From assembly GCA_017471285.1 (NCBI GenBank), contig JAFUUZ010000014.1, positions 1-41,064 of the forward strand: a stretch of 41,064 nucleotides of DNA, in the 5' to 3' direction. Positions within the stretch are counted from its first letter, which is position 1; each line of letters begins with the position of its first letter. Below are positions 9,333 to 17,639 of this stretch, in pieces. The notes under the pieces were generated by a model. That model saw only the letters and a program-made list of their open reading frames with translations. It did not search any database and was not told the DNA's origin. A program made the position numbers and the translations under genes. The stretch comes from Paludibacteraceae bacterium. GTDB lineage: Bacteria; Bacteroidota; Bacteroidia; Bacteroidales; Paludibacteraceae.

Positions 9333-10426
9333 CTCTCACGGAACTATGCGGCCTTATCGGCGAAGCGCTGGAAGAATCGCTTGCTCCGTCGTACTGGGTA
9401 AAAGCCGAGATCTCCTCCCTCTCCGAACGGGGCGGACACATGTACCTGGAACTAGTGGATGCCCCCTCTTCCCGGGGACGCGGAACCGCCAAGATGCGGG
9501 CTACGTGCTGGGCCGGAAACAAAGAGATGCTTCTGGCGTATTTCGAGTCCGAGACGGGTCAAGCTCTGCAACCCGGCATGTCGGTTTTAGTGGAAGCCGA
9601 GATTCAATGGCATGCCGTATACGGCCTCAGTCTCTCTATTATCGGTATTGATCCCTCTTATACCATCGGCGACATTGCGCGCCGTCGTCAGCAGACGATA
9701 GCCCAACTGAAAGCCGACGGACTACTCGATGCGCAGCAGTTGTTGCCTCTCCCTACACTCATACGCCGTATAGCGGTTATCTCATCGCCACAGGCAGCCG
9801 GCTACGAAGATTTCAAACACCAACTGGATGCCTCTCCCTATCATTTTGAGACCACACTTTTTGCCGCGACCATGCAAGGCGAGACCGCCGAGAAATCCAT
9901 CCTCGCCGCCCTGGATGAAACAGTCCGAGCAAACGAACAAATGGCCAATGGCTTCGAGTGCGTCGTCATCATCCGCGGCGGAGGCGCCACTACTGATCTC
10001 TCTTGTTTCGACAACTATACCCTCTGCGCCGTCTGCGCCCAGTTCGAACTGCCTGTTATCTCGGGCATCGGGCACACCCGGGACATCTCTATCTTAGACC
10101 TTGTGGCTCATGAATCACTCAAGACCCCTACCGCTGTAGCGGAATGGCTCATCCACCGCCTGGACGAGCAGGCTGCACGGATAGAGAACCTCTTCTTACG
10201 GTTAGCCGGAACAGCAGAGAAACAGATTCTCATTCGCCGGCATCGGATTGAACTGCTGGAACAACGCCTCGCTGCGTGCAATCCCGAACGTATCTATCGC
10301 ATGGGATACAGTCTGCTGACGAGGAACGGAAAAATCGTCCGCTCTATAGCAGATATACAACCGGGCGACATCGTCACTTCGCACCTCTCCGACGGATCGA
10401 TAGACCTCACTCCCATCCATGGCTAA
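9320..10426 (+). CDS. xseA: Exodeoxyribonuclease VII large subunit
   Basis: This is the large subunit of ExoVII, which degrades single-stranded DNA to oligonucleotides in the cytoplasm. The N-terminal OB domain is visible at about 20-105 (YWVKAEISSLSERGGHMYLEL, GMSVLVEAEIQW). The nuclease core contains 'RRIAVISSPQAAGYEDF', 'VVIIRGGGATTDLSCFDN' and 'PVISGIGHTRD', all hallmarks of XseA. At 368 residues it is shorter than the roughly 450 of E. coli, mostly in the C-terminal helical region. The start codon lies 13 nt inside the barrel gene and the stop overlaps the next gene by 8 nt. The small subunit gene xseB, often adjacent, is not present in this window. Confidence 0.93.
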   Translation: MAPLTLTELCGLIGEALEESLAPSYWVKAEISSLSERGGHMYLELVDAPSSRGRGTAKMRATCWAGNKEMLLAYFESETGQALQPGMSVLVEAEIQWHAVYGLSLSIIGIDPSYTIGDIARRRQQTIAQLKADGLLDAQQLLPLPTLIRRIAVISSPQAAGYEDFKHQLDASPYHFETTLFAATMQGETAEKSILAALDETVRANEQMANGFECVVIIRGGGATTDLSCFDNYTLCAVCAQFELPVISGIGHTRDISILDLVAHESLKTPTAVAEWLIHRLDEQAARIENLFLRLAGTAEKQILIRRHRIELLEQRLAACNPERIYRMGYSLLTRNGKIVRSIADIQPGDIVTSHLSDGSIDLTPIHG

Positions 10427-11183
10427 ACGCGACCGGCATATTCTGGCGGGGGAGCAGCGAGTTGGTGCTGTGATTCTCTTTGCCATCGCTCTGGGCATCT
10501 GGCTTTTCTTCGCTATCACCGGTACTCCACAACCAACGCCAGAGGCTAAGCCAACCAAAAAATCCTGGGCTGAACGCAAAGACTCCATCCGTCAGGCAGA
10601 CTCCATGCGCTATGTGCAGTGGAAAGAGGCACGCGAAGCGCGTTATGACTCTGTCAAGCGTGCGCTGGACGCCCGCCACGAAGAGTATAAAGCTGAACTG
10701 GAACATTGGTATGACTCCGTGCGAAAAGCCGACTCCCTTTGGAAGGATTCAGTAGGCATTCATTTTGTCCGTCCCATCAAAAAAGATACTATTCTCGACC
10801 TTAACCATTGCGACACTACGGAACTGCAATTCATCCGCGGTATCGGGCGCTATACGGCACTGCGAATCATCGAATATCGAGAGCGATTAGGCGGCTATTA
10901 CAGTCCTTCTCAACTAACCGATGAGTCATTCGCAAAACTCTCTTTGGACACTCTTCTCCGCCATTTCACAGCGGACAGCCGCGATATACAACTTCTCCCG
11001 GTCAACACCCTCTCCGCCTCGGAGCTGGCGAAACATCCGTACTTGCGGTACGAGCAGGCGAAGGCTATTTATACTCTTCGCAGAAAACGCATCCGTCTCA
11101 CAGATATAGACGAACTCTCTTCACTACCCGAACTGACCGATTCCGACCTTCTCCGCGTCGCCCCATACCTCTCTTTTGAATAG
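10419..11183 (+). CDS. Membrane-anchored helix-hairpin-helix (ComEA-like) protein
   Basis: The 254-residue protein has one membrane span at about 14-33, then a charged, probably coiled-coil segment (about 48-110) rich in Lys, Glu, Arg and Asp with recurring 'DSVRKADS'-like motifs. The C-terminal half has a ComEA-like helix-hairpin-helix domain (about 127-166: DLNHCDTTELQFIRGIGRYT) and a second, more degenerate one (about 193-253). Such domains bind DNA without sequence specificity. An anchored position with DNA-binding domains outside the membrane fits capture or handling of incoming DNA, which agrees with a probable comEC end upstream and xseA adjacent. A direct role in transformation is inference. 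It is the last gene of the unit; a terminator lies at 11320-11343. Confidence 0.8.
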   Translation: MAKRDRHILAGEQRVGAVILFAIALGIWLFFAITGTPQPTPEAKPTKKSWAERKDSIRQADSMRYVQWKEAREARYDSVKRALDARHEEYKAELEHWYDSVRKADSLWKDSVGIHFVRPIKKDTILDLNHCDTTELQFIRGIGRYTALRIIEYRERLGGYYSPSQLTDESFAKLSLDTLLRHFTADSRDIQLLPVNTLSASELAKHPYLRYEQAKAIYTLRRKRIRLTDIDELSSLPELTDSDLLRVAPYLSFE

Positions 11184-11219
11184 CCAAACGGACGTTTTCA
11201 AAAAATGGGAACTCGTAAT

Positions 11220-11252
11220 TGAGTCGTAAATGAGTCGTAAATGAGTCGTAAA
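11220..11252 (+). repeat. Three tandem copies of the 11-mer TGAGTCGTAAA
   Basis: Exact tandem repeat with period 11 in the gap between the HhH gene and ddl, preceded by a degenerate copy (ACTCGTAATT). The core AGTCGTAAA also occurs at the ddl -7 promoter element about 150 nt downstream. The rest of the 248-nt gap holds a terminator and a promoter but no gene. Confidence 0.9.
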
Positions 11253-11319
11253 AGTTCACGCGACAAGACCACGATGTGGCCGCGACCTTACCGATAGGTA
11301 ACAGATGCAAAGAATGGGA

Positions 11320-11343
11320 AAAATCGCTCTTCGGGGCGATTTT
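11320..11343 (+). terminator. Probable intrinsic terminator of the xseA/HhH unit
   Basis: AAAATCGC (11320-11327) pairs with GCGATTTT (11336-11343) around an 8-nt loop containing TTCG, with the T tract forming part of the right arm. It lies between the end of the upstream unit and the ddl promoter. Confidence 0.65.
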
Positions 11344-11374
11344 CTGTTTCCAGACACAATTTTTTCGATTTTTA

Positions 11375-11406
11375 TTTGCATATATCAGAAAAAAGTCGTA
11401 AATTTG
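11375..11406 (+). promoter_or_regulatory. Promoter of ddl
   Basis: TTTG at 11375-11378, a spacer of exactly 20 nt, and TAAATTTG at 11399-11406: a full match to the Bacteroidota consensus. Transcription should start near 11413, giving a leader of about 20 nt. Confidence 0.85.
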
Positions 11407-11431
11407 CAAGGTTTTTAGTTTTTGCATTCAA

Positions 11432-12523
11432 ATGAAAAGAAATATAGCCATTATCGCGGGAGGCGACAGCAGCGAACATGACGTGTCGCTCCGTTCCGCA
11501 GCCGGTTTGTACTCCTTCATGGACAAGGAGCGGTACAACATCACTATCGTGCGGTTGCACGGCAAAGAATGGGTAGCCTACCCCCACCCCCTTCCTGAAG
11601 GGAAGGGAGCAGAGGAATACTTCGCATCCAGTGAGACTTGTCCTATAGACAAGAATGATTTTTCTTTTACGCGCGGGGGCGTGAAGCATACGTTCGATTT
11701 CGCGTATATCACCATTCATGGAACCCCAGGAGAGAACGGACTGCTCCAAGGCTATCTGGAGATGATGCGCATACCATATTCGTGCTGCAACGTACTCGCC
11801 GCCGCGCTTACGTTCAACAAATACACCTGCAACCACTATCTTGCGCCCTTCGGATTTAACATTGCCAAGAGTGTATTGCTACGGAAAAACCTCACCCCGT
11901 CCCTCTCCTCAAGAGAGGGGGAAGAATTGGCGAAGCGGATAGAGAAGGAACTCGGATTGCCGTGTTTCATCAAGAGCAACGTAGGCGGTTCGTCCTTCGG
12001 CTGCACGAAAGTGAAGAGGGAGGAGGATGTTATTCCGGCTATCAATCGTGCGTTCCAAGAGGGCGACGAAGTGATCTGCGAGGCTTACATGAAAGGTACG
12101 GAAGTGACCTGCGGCGTCTATAAGACCAAGGACAAAGCCGTAGCGTTTCCTATTACCGAAGTGGTGACGAAGAATGAGTTCTTCGACTACGACGCCAAAT
12201 ACAAAGGCCAAGTGGACGAGATCACGCCTGCCCGTATCCCCGATGTTCTCCGCGACAAGATCCAAGCAGAGACCCTGCGTATCTACGACATCATCGGAGC
12301 CAACGGCATCATCCGCGTAGACTGGATCATCACAGGTATGCGCAATACCGAGGACTATGTCGATCCGGTTGAAGACATGAGCAAGATTCAGATCAACCTG
12401 CTGGAAGTGAACACCACTCCGGGTATGACCGCTACCAGTTTTATCCCGCAGCAGGTGCGCGCAGCAGGACTCGACATCAAAGAGGTGTTGACGGACATTA
12501 TTGAGAACAAGTTCTCAAATTAA
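11432..12523 (+). CDS. ddl: D-alanine--D-alanine ligase
   Basis: Ddl joins two D-Ala in an ATP-dependent reaction, providing the dipeptide for peptidoglycan precursors in the cytoplasm. The 363-residue sequence shows the ATP-grasp features: IAGGDSSEHDVSLRSA at the N-terminus, 'ITIHGTPGENGLLQGYLE', 'PCFIKSNVGGSSFG' for ATP binding, and 'LLEVNTTPGMTATSFIPQQ' with the Mg-binding Glu and Asn. It most resembles the Bacteroides form as I remember it. Two stretches, YPHPLPEGKGAEE (about 50-62) and NLTPSLSSREGEE (about 153-165), appear extra and are encoded by copies of the GC-rich hairpin repeat found elsewhere in the window; both keep the frame. The catalytic motifs are intact, so the enzyme is probably functional. 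The stop lies in an AATTCAC word repeat that fills the gap to the next gene. Confidence 0.95.
   Translation: MKRNIAIIAGGDSSEHDVSLRSAAGLYSFMDKERYNITIVRLHGKEWVAYPHPLPEGKGAEEYFASSETCPIDKNDFSFTRGGVKHTFDFAYITIHGTPGENGLLQGYLEMMRIPYSCCNVLAAALTFNKYTCNHYLAPFGFNIAKSVLLRKNLTPSLSSREGEELAKRIEKELGLPCFIKSNVGGSSFGCTKVKREEDVIPAINRAFQEGDEVICEAYMKGTEVTCGVYKTKDKAVAFPITEVVTKNEFFDYDAKYKGQVDEITPARIPDVLRDKIQAETLRIYDIIGANGIIRVDWIITGMRNTEDYVDPVEDMSKIQINLLEVNTTPGMTATSFIPQQVRAAGLDIKEVLTDIIENKFSN
11581..11607. repeat. GC-rich hairpin repeat unit inside ddl, copy E
   Basis: A CCCCACC-type lead is followed by CCCTTCC (11589-11595), a 5-nt loop TGAAG and GGAAGGG (11601-11607). It shares the 7-bp stem and 5-nt loop layout with copies at 11901, 34252 and 37043 but has a different, still complementary, stem. 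Confidence 0.75.
11890..11920. repeat. GC-rich hairpin repeat unit inside ddl, copy D
   Basis: A CCTCACCCCGT lead is followed by CCCTCTC (11901-11907), loop CTCAA and GAGAGGG (11913-11919). The loop is identical to the intergenic copy at 34252-34270, while the stem differs by a compensating base-pair change. Confidence 0.8.
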
Positions 12524-12553
12524 AAATTTACAATTCACAATTCACAATTACGA
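12517..12553 (+). repeat. AATTCAC word repeat filling the ddl to polyprenyl-synthase gap
   Basis: Imperfect iterations of the words AATTTAC, AATTCAC and AATTACG. The tract includes the ddl stop (12521-12523) and ends directly at the next ATG (12554). Confidence 0.75.
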
Positions 12554-13540
12554 ATGATCGATATCAACAAAGCCATAGCATCCCTCAACTGGCAGAAAGA
12601 GCCGCGGGGTCTGTATGAGCCGATCGAATACACACTGGCTTCTGGCGGCAAGCGTCTGCGGCCTACTCTCGCCCTGACGGCAGCCGAACTCATCGTCAAC
12701 GGCGGTCTCATCAACGGAGACGCCATCGACCAAGCTCTGCCAGCAGCGCTGGCCTTGGAGGTATTCCATAACTTCACCCTCCTCCACGACGACGTCATGG
12801 ATCGCGCTACCGTTCGCCGCGGACGGGAGACGGTACATGTCAAATGGAATGACAACACCGCCATCCTCTCCGGCGACCAGATGCTCATCGAGGCATACAA
12901 ACTGATAGCCCAAGTACCCAGCGACAAAGTGCGAAGGACATTGGAGATGTTCAACGAGATGGCTACCGGCATCTGCGAGGGACAGCAACTGGACGTTGAT
13001 TTCGAGCACGCAAGCCAAGTCTCCATTGAGGAGTACATGCATATGATCGAGCTCAAGACCTCCGTACTGCTAGCATACGCCATGCGCATCGGCGGATATA
13101 TCGCCGGAGCCAACGAAGCCCAGCAAGAGGCGCTATACCAATACGGCCTGCATATAGGTCTTGCCTTCCAGATCCAGGACGACATCCTTGATGTATATGG
13201 CGACCCGAAGACCTTCGGCAAGGCCATCGGCGGAGATATATGCTGCAACAAAAAGACCATTCTCCTCATTACAGCCTTGGAGACGGCAGATGCAGAAAGC
13301 AAAGCCGAACTGCTGCAATGGATGATGAAACAATGTACGAAAGAAGATGTACAAAGTACAAAGGAGAAAATCGAGGGTGTGACCGCGATATACGACCGCC
13401 TCGGCGTCCGTAAGGCGTGCGAGGACATCATGGAACAACAAACGTCTCTCGCCCTCGCGCAACTCGACCGACTACCGCAGAATAATGCCACAGAACGTTT
13501 ACGCGAGTTAGCCGAGAAACTGGCTACACGCAAATCATAA
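12554..13540 (+). CDS. Polyprenyl (isoprenoid) diphosphate synthase
   Basis: This 328-residue trans-prenyltransferase condenses isopentenyl diphosphate with allylic diphosphates to make a linear isoprenoid, such as farnesyl diphosphate or a quinone side chain. The family motifs are present: GGKRLRP at about 31-37, the first Asp-rich motif DDVMD at 79-83 and the second FQIQDDILD ending at 213. Product chain length cannot be decided with confidence from the sequence. The start is the ATG at 12554, immediately after an AATTCAC word repeat. A TGTACAAAG word repeat lies in frame at about residues 266-271 (VQSTKE), in a region that should be a surface loop. The stop is inside another word repeat (AAATCATAAATG). 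Confidence 0.9.
   Translation: MIDINKAIASLNWQKEPRGLYEPIEYTLASGGKRLRPTLALTAAELIVNGGLINGDAIDQALPAALALEVFHNFTLLHDDVMDRATVRRGRETVHVKWNDNTAILSGDQMLIEAYKLIAQVPSDKVRRTLEMFNEMATGICEGQQLDVDFEHASQVSIEEYMHMIELKTSVLLAYAMRIGGYIAGANEAQQEALYQYGLHIGLAFQIQDDILDVYGDPKTFGKAIGGDICCNKKTILLITALETADAESKAELLQWMMKQCTKEDVQSTKEKIEGVTAIYDRLGVRKACEDIMEQQTSLALAQLDRLPQNNATERLRELAEKLATRKS
13349..13364 (+). repeat. TGTACAAAG word repeat inside the polyprenyl synthase gene
   Basis: Overlapping copies of GTACAAAG, preceded by the degenerate words AATGTACGAAAG and AAGATG from 13332. The same word, reverse-complemented as CTTTGTAC, recurs at 38357-38386. It reads through in frame. Confidence 0.5.
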
Positions 13541-13562
13541 ATGCCCAAATCGTAAATAATTT
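13532..13562 (+). repeat. AAATC(A/G)TAAAT word repeat between genes
   Basis: AAATCATAAATGCCC and AAATCGTAAAT are two iterations of one word. They include the stop codon of the synthase gene (13538-13540) and run to the next ATG (13563). Confidence 0.6.
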
Positions 13563-14330
13563 ATGCCTTATCGTCGATTACCCAACACGGACTTAGCTCG
13601 CCTGCATGCTCTCCAAAATGCCATACAGCGTGCGCAGACAGCGGACTACACCGAGCAGGTCATACCGTACAAAGTGCTGAGCGAGGCACAACGGTTCCTT
13701 GTGTCCTTTGAAAACGTCGTGATGCAATCAAAAGACAACTACAAGACCTCCGTCAACGCCAACAAACAATACCGGCACATTGTGCAGAACGCACGCATGT
13801 ACATTTCGCATTTCATCCAAGTGCTGAATCTCTCTGTGATTCGTGGAGAAATCAAGAAAGAGCAGAAACTGCTCTACGGTCTGGATCCTCACCAGCACGT
13901 GGTGCCCGATCTATCTACCGAAGAGTACCTGCTCGAATGGGGACAGAAAATCATCGAGGGAGAGCAGAAACGCATGGCGAACGGCGGATTCCCGATCTAT
14001 AATCCCGCCATCAACAAGGTGAAAGTGCACTATGATATCTTCTGCGAACACCAGCGTCAACACACCTTCCATGTACAGAACAGCGAACGGGTGCACGGCG
14101 ATCTCGAACCCTTGCGCACGCAAGCAGACGAGATAATACTGAATATATGGAACCTCGTGGAGGATTTCTATAAAGACGAACTGCCCTATGCCAGAATGAT
14201 GAAATGCCAGATGTACGGCGTCATCTATTATTACCGCAAGGGCGAAAGCAAACTCTCAGCCGAGCGCGACCGAGAGTTAAAACGGATACAGGACAGCCAG
14301 CCCACTATCCAATGGTCAGCTGAGGAGTAA
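13563..14330 (+). CDS. Conserved hypothetical cytoplasmic protein
   Basis: A 255-residue soluble protein with no signal peptide or membrane span, predicted mostly helical and rich in Gln, Glu, Lys and Tyr. Recognisable stretches such as 'VNANKQYRHIVQNARMYISHF' (about 65-85), 'GFPIYNPAINKVKVHYDIF' (about 142-160) and 'LWNLVEDFY'-like text near 198 give the impression of a conserved Bacteroidota family, but I cannot name it. It is co-directional with the polyprenyl synthase, 22 nt downstream, and probably co-transcribed from the ddl promoter. Its last 26 nt overlap tail-to-tail with the gene on the opposite strand, so convergent transcripts would be complementary there. Confidence 0.75.
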   Translation: MPYRRLPNTDLARLHALQNAIQRAQTADYTEQVIPYKVLSEAQRFLVSFENVVMQSKDNYKTSVNANKQYRHIVQNARMYISHFIQVLNLSVIRGEIKKEQKLLYGLDPHQHVVPDLSTEEYLLEWGQKIIEGEQKRMANGGFPIYNPAINKVKVHYDIFCEHQRQHTFHVQNSERVHGDLEPLRTQADEIILNIWNLVEDFYKDELPYARMMKCQMYGVIYYYRKGESKLSAERDRELKRIQDSQPTIQWSAEE

Positions 14331-14907
14331 CAATGCGGTCCATCTTAGGCTCACGGAGCATATGCGGGATATCATGTTTCTTCAACTGGAAAGAATAGCA
14401 TACTCCGACCTTTTTGGCATGCAACTGACGAGAGAGGAATCTATCGTAGTAGCCTCCTCCGCGGCCTATACGATGGCGATGCTGGTCAAACACCACTCCC
14501 GGCACGATGATCAAATCAATCTGCCCATGGTAGGTCTCCGTCTGAGGCTCCGGAACGCCCAAACGCCCTTTGCGCATCATGTCCTCGCCGTCATAAGGAC
14601 GAACCTCCATCGAGTGACGATGGGTAACCGGCAACAAAAATAATTTTTCGCCCGCATACTTAGCGAGCAACGGACGAAGGTCCACCTCGTTATGTATCGG
14701 GTAATAGAGCAAAACCGTATGCGCATCACGGAAAGCAGACATCTGCTCCAATTGAGCGATGATCAGAGCCGACTGCTCCGCTACCTGGTCCTGACTCATT
14801 ATGCGACGCTGCTGCTCTACTATTGCGCGAAGAGCGCTTTGTTCCCGACGGATACGATACCACGGGAACCACATTTTGAAATCGTGTATTTGAGCCTCAA
14901 ATAACAT
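14305..14907 (-). CDS. 5-formyltetrahydrofolate cyclo-ligase family protein
   Basis: This ATP-dependent enzyme converts 5-formyl-THF to 5,10-methenyl-THF in folate metabolism. The diagnostic C-terminal motif 'GRGGGYYDRFL' (ATP/folate binding) is present, with upstream 'VLLYYPIHNEVDLRPLL' and 'IDLIIVPGVVFDQHRHRIG'. I chose the ATG complementary to 14905-14907 (200 residues), close to the usual family size. A longer open frame runs upstream to 15291 but passes through this gene's own promoter (14961-14992) and the divergent lipoprotein gene. An alternative start is an internal Met 12 codons later. The 3' end overlaps the convergent upstream gene by 26 nt. Confidence 0.88.
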   Translation of the reverse strand: MLFEAQIHDFKMWFPWYRIRREQSALRAIVEQQRRIMSQDQVAEQSALIIAQLEQMSAFRDAHTVLLYYPIHNEVDLRPLLAKYAGEKLFLLPVTHRHSMEVRPYDGEDMMRKGRLGVPEPQTETYHGQIDLIIVPGVVFDQHRHRIGRGGGYYDRFLSRQLHAKKVGVCYSFQLKKHDIPHMLREPKMDRIVTPQLTIG

Positions 14908-14913
14908 AAGACT

Positions 14914-14944
14914 ATTTAGTAATTTATAATTTGTAACATGTAAC
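14914..14944 (-). repeat. AATTTATAATTTGTAAC word repeat in the cyclo-ligase leader
   Basis: AT-rich iterations (TTAGTAATTTATAATTTG, then TAACATGTAAC) lie between the cyclo-ligase start and its promoter, related in style to the words at 12517 and 17635. Confidence 0.45.
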
Positions 14945-14954
14945 TTTACCTTTG
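14923..14954 (+). promoter_or_regulatory. Promoter of the DUF6242 lipoprotein gene, overlapping a divergent promoter
   Basis: TTTA at 14923-14926, 20 nt, TACCTTTG at 14947-14954. The -33 element is one base off consensus. The start point would be near 14961, about 23 nt before the ATG at 14984. The -7 box is one arm of a perfect inverted repeat with the divergent promoter. Confidence 0.6.
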
Positions 14955-14960
14955 CGGCGA

Positions 14961-14992
14961 CAAAGGTACAAAAAAAAAACGAAATGCGCAAG
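14961..14992 (-). promoter_or_regulatory. Promoter of the cyclo-ligase gene
   Basis: Read on the minus strand: CTTG (14992-14989), 20 nt, TACCTTTG (14968-14961). Its -33 element lies inside the first codons of the lipoprotein gene. It shares nearly all its DNA with the plus-strand promoter, so RNA polymerase can occupy only one at a time. Confidence 0.7.
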
Positions 14993-16321
14993 TATTTGAA
15001 CATAATAATAGGTATTTTCACTATTTTTCTCGTCTCCTGCGAAGGATCGGGCACTACCACCGCGCCTTCTTCCGTAGCCAAACTAACAGCGTTCTCGTTT
15101 GCGAAAGTTGATTCAATGCCCGGTTTGGCAGCAGCCGTATTCACTGTAGAAGAGAGGCTGGATACCGGACTGGTATGGAACAAAGACTCTATCCTTTTCG
15201 GAACTCGTATCGACTCCGCTGTCCCCCGTTTCACCTTCGCCGCAACGCCCGGCGCCGCATGGATCACTATGCCGGATACGACGGTGCGCATTTCCGGCTA
15301 CGACACACTTGATTTTACCAAACGACCTATTTACCTCACTATCCGCTCACAGGACAACTCGACGCTGAAGACCTACGAGATACGCGCCACAGTGCATCAG
15401 GTAGATCCCGATCTATACACATGGACCCGGCTCACTGACGCCGTCTATCCGGTTGACGACAGCGAGCAACGGGTGGTAGAGATAGGTTCCAACTTTGTGA
15501 TGATGGTCTCCAATGGTTTTGAACTGCGGGCATACGCATCGCCCGACGGCGCAGAATGGACAGACCTAGGCTCTCCATCCGGACTGCCGGCAGGTACGCG
15601 TGTGCGGCAGATAATAAGCGACGGCAGTACCTTATATTATGGTCAGGGGAACACTATCTATACCTCAACCGACGCCACTACATGGACGTCTCACGCTGTA
15701 TCAGAAAACGTAGTTACCATGTTGCTTTATTGGAACAAAAAGGTATGGGCTTTGGTAGGAGAAGACGAGCAATATGAGTTAGCAACGTATGCCGACGGTG
15801 CCCTTACCCTCAGCGGTTTGCAGCCATCAGGAGAATTCCCCGTCAGCGATTTCGCAGCCGTCTCTTTCCACAGCGCCAGCGAGAGAGAAAGAGCCATGAT
15901 CATAGGAGGTTTTGCCGAGAACGGACGTGCGCTTAACACACGATGGAATCTGGAATACTCACGCCATATCCCCGAGAACAGAGGATACCGCATTGAGGAG
16001 TTCTCTATCGACAGACCATCCTTCAAAAGTCTAACGGGAATCTCCGTCATTAATTATAACGGTCAACTGCTCCTTTTCGGCGGAGTGGACGACAAGATGA
16101 CCTACCTTGGACGGGACATCCTCTATTCCGAGGACGAAGGACTGACCTGGCTTCGGGCAGATACGACGAAAAACAGGCTGCCCGATACCTACCAGGCACG
16201 GCAGAAACAAAGCGCAATCGTGCGCGATAAAGATATCTATATCTTCGGCGGACAGGACGGCTCTACCACTTACAGTGACGTATATCGAGGCCGTCTGAAC
16301 TCCATTGGCTGGGAGAAGTGA
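14984..16321 (+). CDS. DUF6242-type lipoprotein with Kelch-like repeats
   Basis: The 445-residue protein has a lipoprotein signal peptide ending in FLVSC, with the lipidated Cys at 19. Residues about 30-145 form an Ig-like or cadherin-like beta domain (TLKTYEIRATVHQ). The rest looks like a Kelch-type propeller: 'WTRLTDAVYP', 'AMIIGGFAENG', 'GQLLLFGGVDDKM' and 'DIYIFGGQDGSTTYSDVYRG'. This arrangement matches the DUF6242 family of Bacteroidales as I remember it; the function is unknown, probably a cell-envelope binding protein. It has its own promoter and lies 67 nt upstream of pgk, with a short imperfect hairpin (about 16321-16340) between them. Confidence 0.8.
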   Translation: MRKYLNIIIGIFTIFLVSCEGSGTTTAPSSVAKLTAFSFAKVDSMPGLAAAVFTVEERLDTGLVWNKDSILFGTRIDSAVPRFTFAATPGAAWITMPDTTVRISGYDTLDFTKRPIYLTIRSQDNSTLKTYEIRATVHQVDPDLYTWTRLTDAVYPVDDSEQRVVEIGSNFVMMVSNGFELRAYASPDGAEWTDLGSPSGLPAGTRVRQIISDGSTLYYGQGNTIYTSTDATTWTSHAVSENVVTMLLYWNKKVWALVGEDEQYELATYADGALTLSGLQPSGEFPVSDFAAVSFHSASERERAMIIGGFAENGRALNTRWNLEYSRHIPENRGYRIEEFSIDRPSFKSLTGISVINYNGQLLLFGGVDDKMTYLGRDILYSEDEGLTWLRADTTKNRLPDTYQARQKQSAIVRDKDIYIFGGQDGSTTYSDVYRGRLNSIGWEK

Positions 16322-16388
16322 GCACAAAGACCTCTTTGCTCGGAGAAAGAATCAAGCAACTGACTAACAAACTAAAATATACACAATT

Positions 16389-17639
16389 ATGACTATTAAA
16401 GATTACAAATTCGCCGGCAAGAAGGCGATTGTACGTGTGGATTTCAATGTACCACTGGACGAAAACGGTAAGATTACAGACGACACCCGTATCCGCGGTG
16501 CGCTTCCAACACTCAAACACATCCTCGACGAAGGCGGTGCGCTCATTATCATGAGCCACATGGGCAAACCGAAAGGCAAAGTACAGGCGAAATTCAGCCT
16601 CAGCCAGATTGTTGACGCAGTAGCCGCTGCACTCGGACGCCCTGTTCAGTTCGCAGAGGATTGCGCCAAAGCGCAAGACAAAGCAGCAGCACTCAAACCG
16701 GGAGAGGTACTTCTTCTCGAGAACCTCCGTTTCTATCCGGAAGAGGAAGGCAAGCCTGTAGGAATCGAGAAAGAAGATCCGGCATACGAACCCGCAAAAA
16801 AAGAGATGAAAGCGCGTCAGAAAGAGTTCGCCAAGACCCTTGCTTCTTACGCAGACTGCTATGTCATGGATGCTTTCGGTACTGCACACCGCAAACATGC
16901 TTCTACGGCAGTCATCGCTGACTACTTCGATGCAGACAACAAGATGCTCGGTTTCCTCATGGAGAAAGAGGTAGCAGCTGTTGACGCCGTACTGGGCGAT
17001 ATCAAACGTCCGTTTGTTGCTATCATGGGCGGTTCGAAAGTATCTTCGAAGATCGGTATCATCGAGAACCTGCTGGGCAAGGTGGACAAACTGATCCTCT
17101 GCGGCGGTATGACCTATACCTTTGCAAAGGCTCACGGCGGCGAGATCGGCGGTTCTATCGTAGAGCTCGACAAGCTGGATGTAGCTCTCGGCGTAGAGGA
17201 ACTGGCAAAGAAAAACGGTGTGGAACTTGTGCTCGCTCCGGATGCAATCTGCGCAGACGACTTCAAGAACGACGCTAACCAGAAGATATTCCCGTCCGAT
17301 GCAATTCCCGAGGGATGGCAAGGTATGGACGCAGGTCCTGAAGCACAGAAGAAATTCGCTGCTGCCATCAAGGGTGCAAAGACCATCCTCTGGAACGGTC
17401 CTGCCGGTGTATTTGAGTTCGATAACTTCTGCGACGGCAGCCGCGCTATCGGTCTCGCTATTGCAGAGGCTACCAAGAACGGTGCCTTCTCCCTCATCGG
17501 AGGTGGTGACTCCGTTGCCTGCGTCAATAAGTTCGGCCTCGCAGACCAAGTATCGTATATCTCTACCGGCGGCGGAGCACTTCTCGAAGCTATCGAGGGC
17601 AAAGTACTCCCAGGAGTAGCTGCTATCAAAGGAGAATAA
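16389..17639 (+). CDS. pgk: Phosphoglycerate kinase
   Basis: Pgk transfers phosphate from 1,3-bisphosphoglycerate to ADP in glycolysis. At 416 residues it is full length. The N-domain substrate motifs are present: 'VDFNVPL' at about 17-23, '[14 protein letters not shown]' and '[11 protein letters not shown]'. The C-domain nucleotide site is seen in '[19 protein letters not shown]', 'WNGPAGVFE' and the Gly-rich 'IGGGDSVA'. No good promoter match was found in the 67 nt upstream, so read-through from the lipoprotein promoter or a weaker promoter is possible. The stop codon lies in an AATTTATAA word repeat. Confidence 0.98.
   Translation: MTIKDYKFAGKKAIVRVDFNVPLDENGKITDDTRIRGALPTLKHILDEGGALIIMSHMGKPKGKVQAKFSLSQIVDAVAAALGRPVQFAEDCAKAQDKAAALKPGEVLLLENLRFYPEEEGKPVGIEKEDPAYEPAKKEMKARQKEFAKTLASYADCYVMDAFGTAHRKHASTAVIADYFDADNKMLGFLMEKEVAAVDAVLGDIKRPFVAIMGGSKVSSKIGIIENLLGKVDKLILCGGMTYTFAKAHGGEIGGSIVELDKLDVALGVEELAKKNGVELVLAPDAICADDFKNDANQKIFPSDAIPEGWQGMDAGPEAQKKFAAAIKGAKTILWNGPAGVFEFDNFCDGSRAIGLAIAEATKNGAFSLIGGGDSVACVNKFGLADQVSYISTGGGALLEAIEGKVLPGVAAIKGE

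Noticed and set aside
12535..13548. Minus-strand open frame opposite the polyprenyl synthase, and a similar one at 16263-17651 opposite pgk
   Set aside because: Both lie fully over well-conserved enzymes and show low-complexity Ser/Arg or Cys-rich shadow translation.
14908..15291. Longer N-terminus for the cyclo-ligase (frame open to 15291)
   Set aside because: It would run through the gene's own promoter and the divergent lipoprotein gene; family length is met from 14907.
16322..16388. Promoter for pgk
   Set aside because: A TTTG is present but no TANNTTTG follows at 20 nt; evidence is insufficient to call one.
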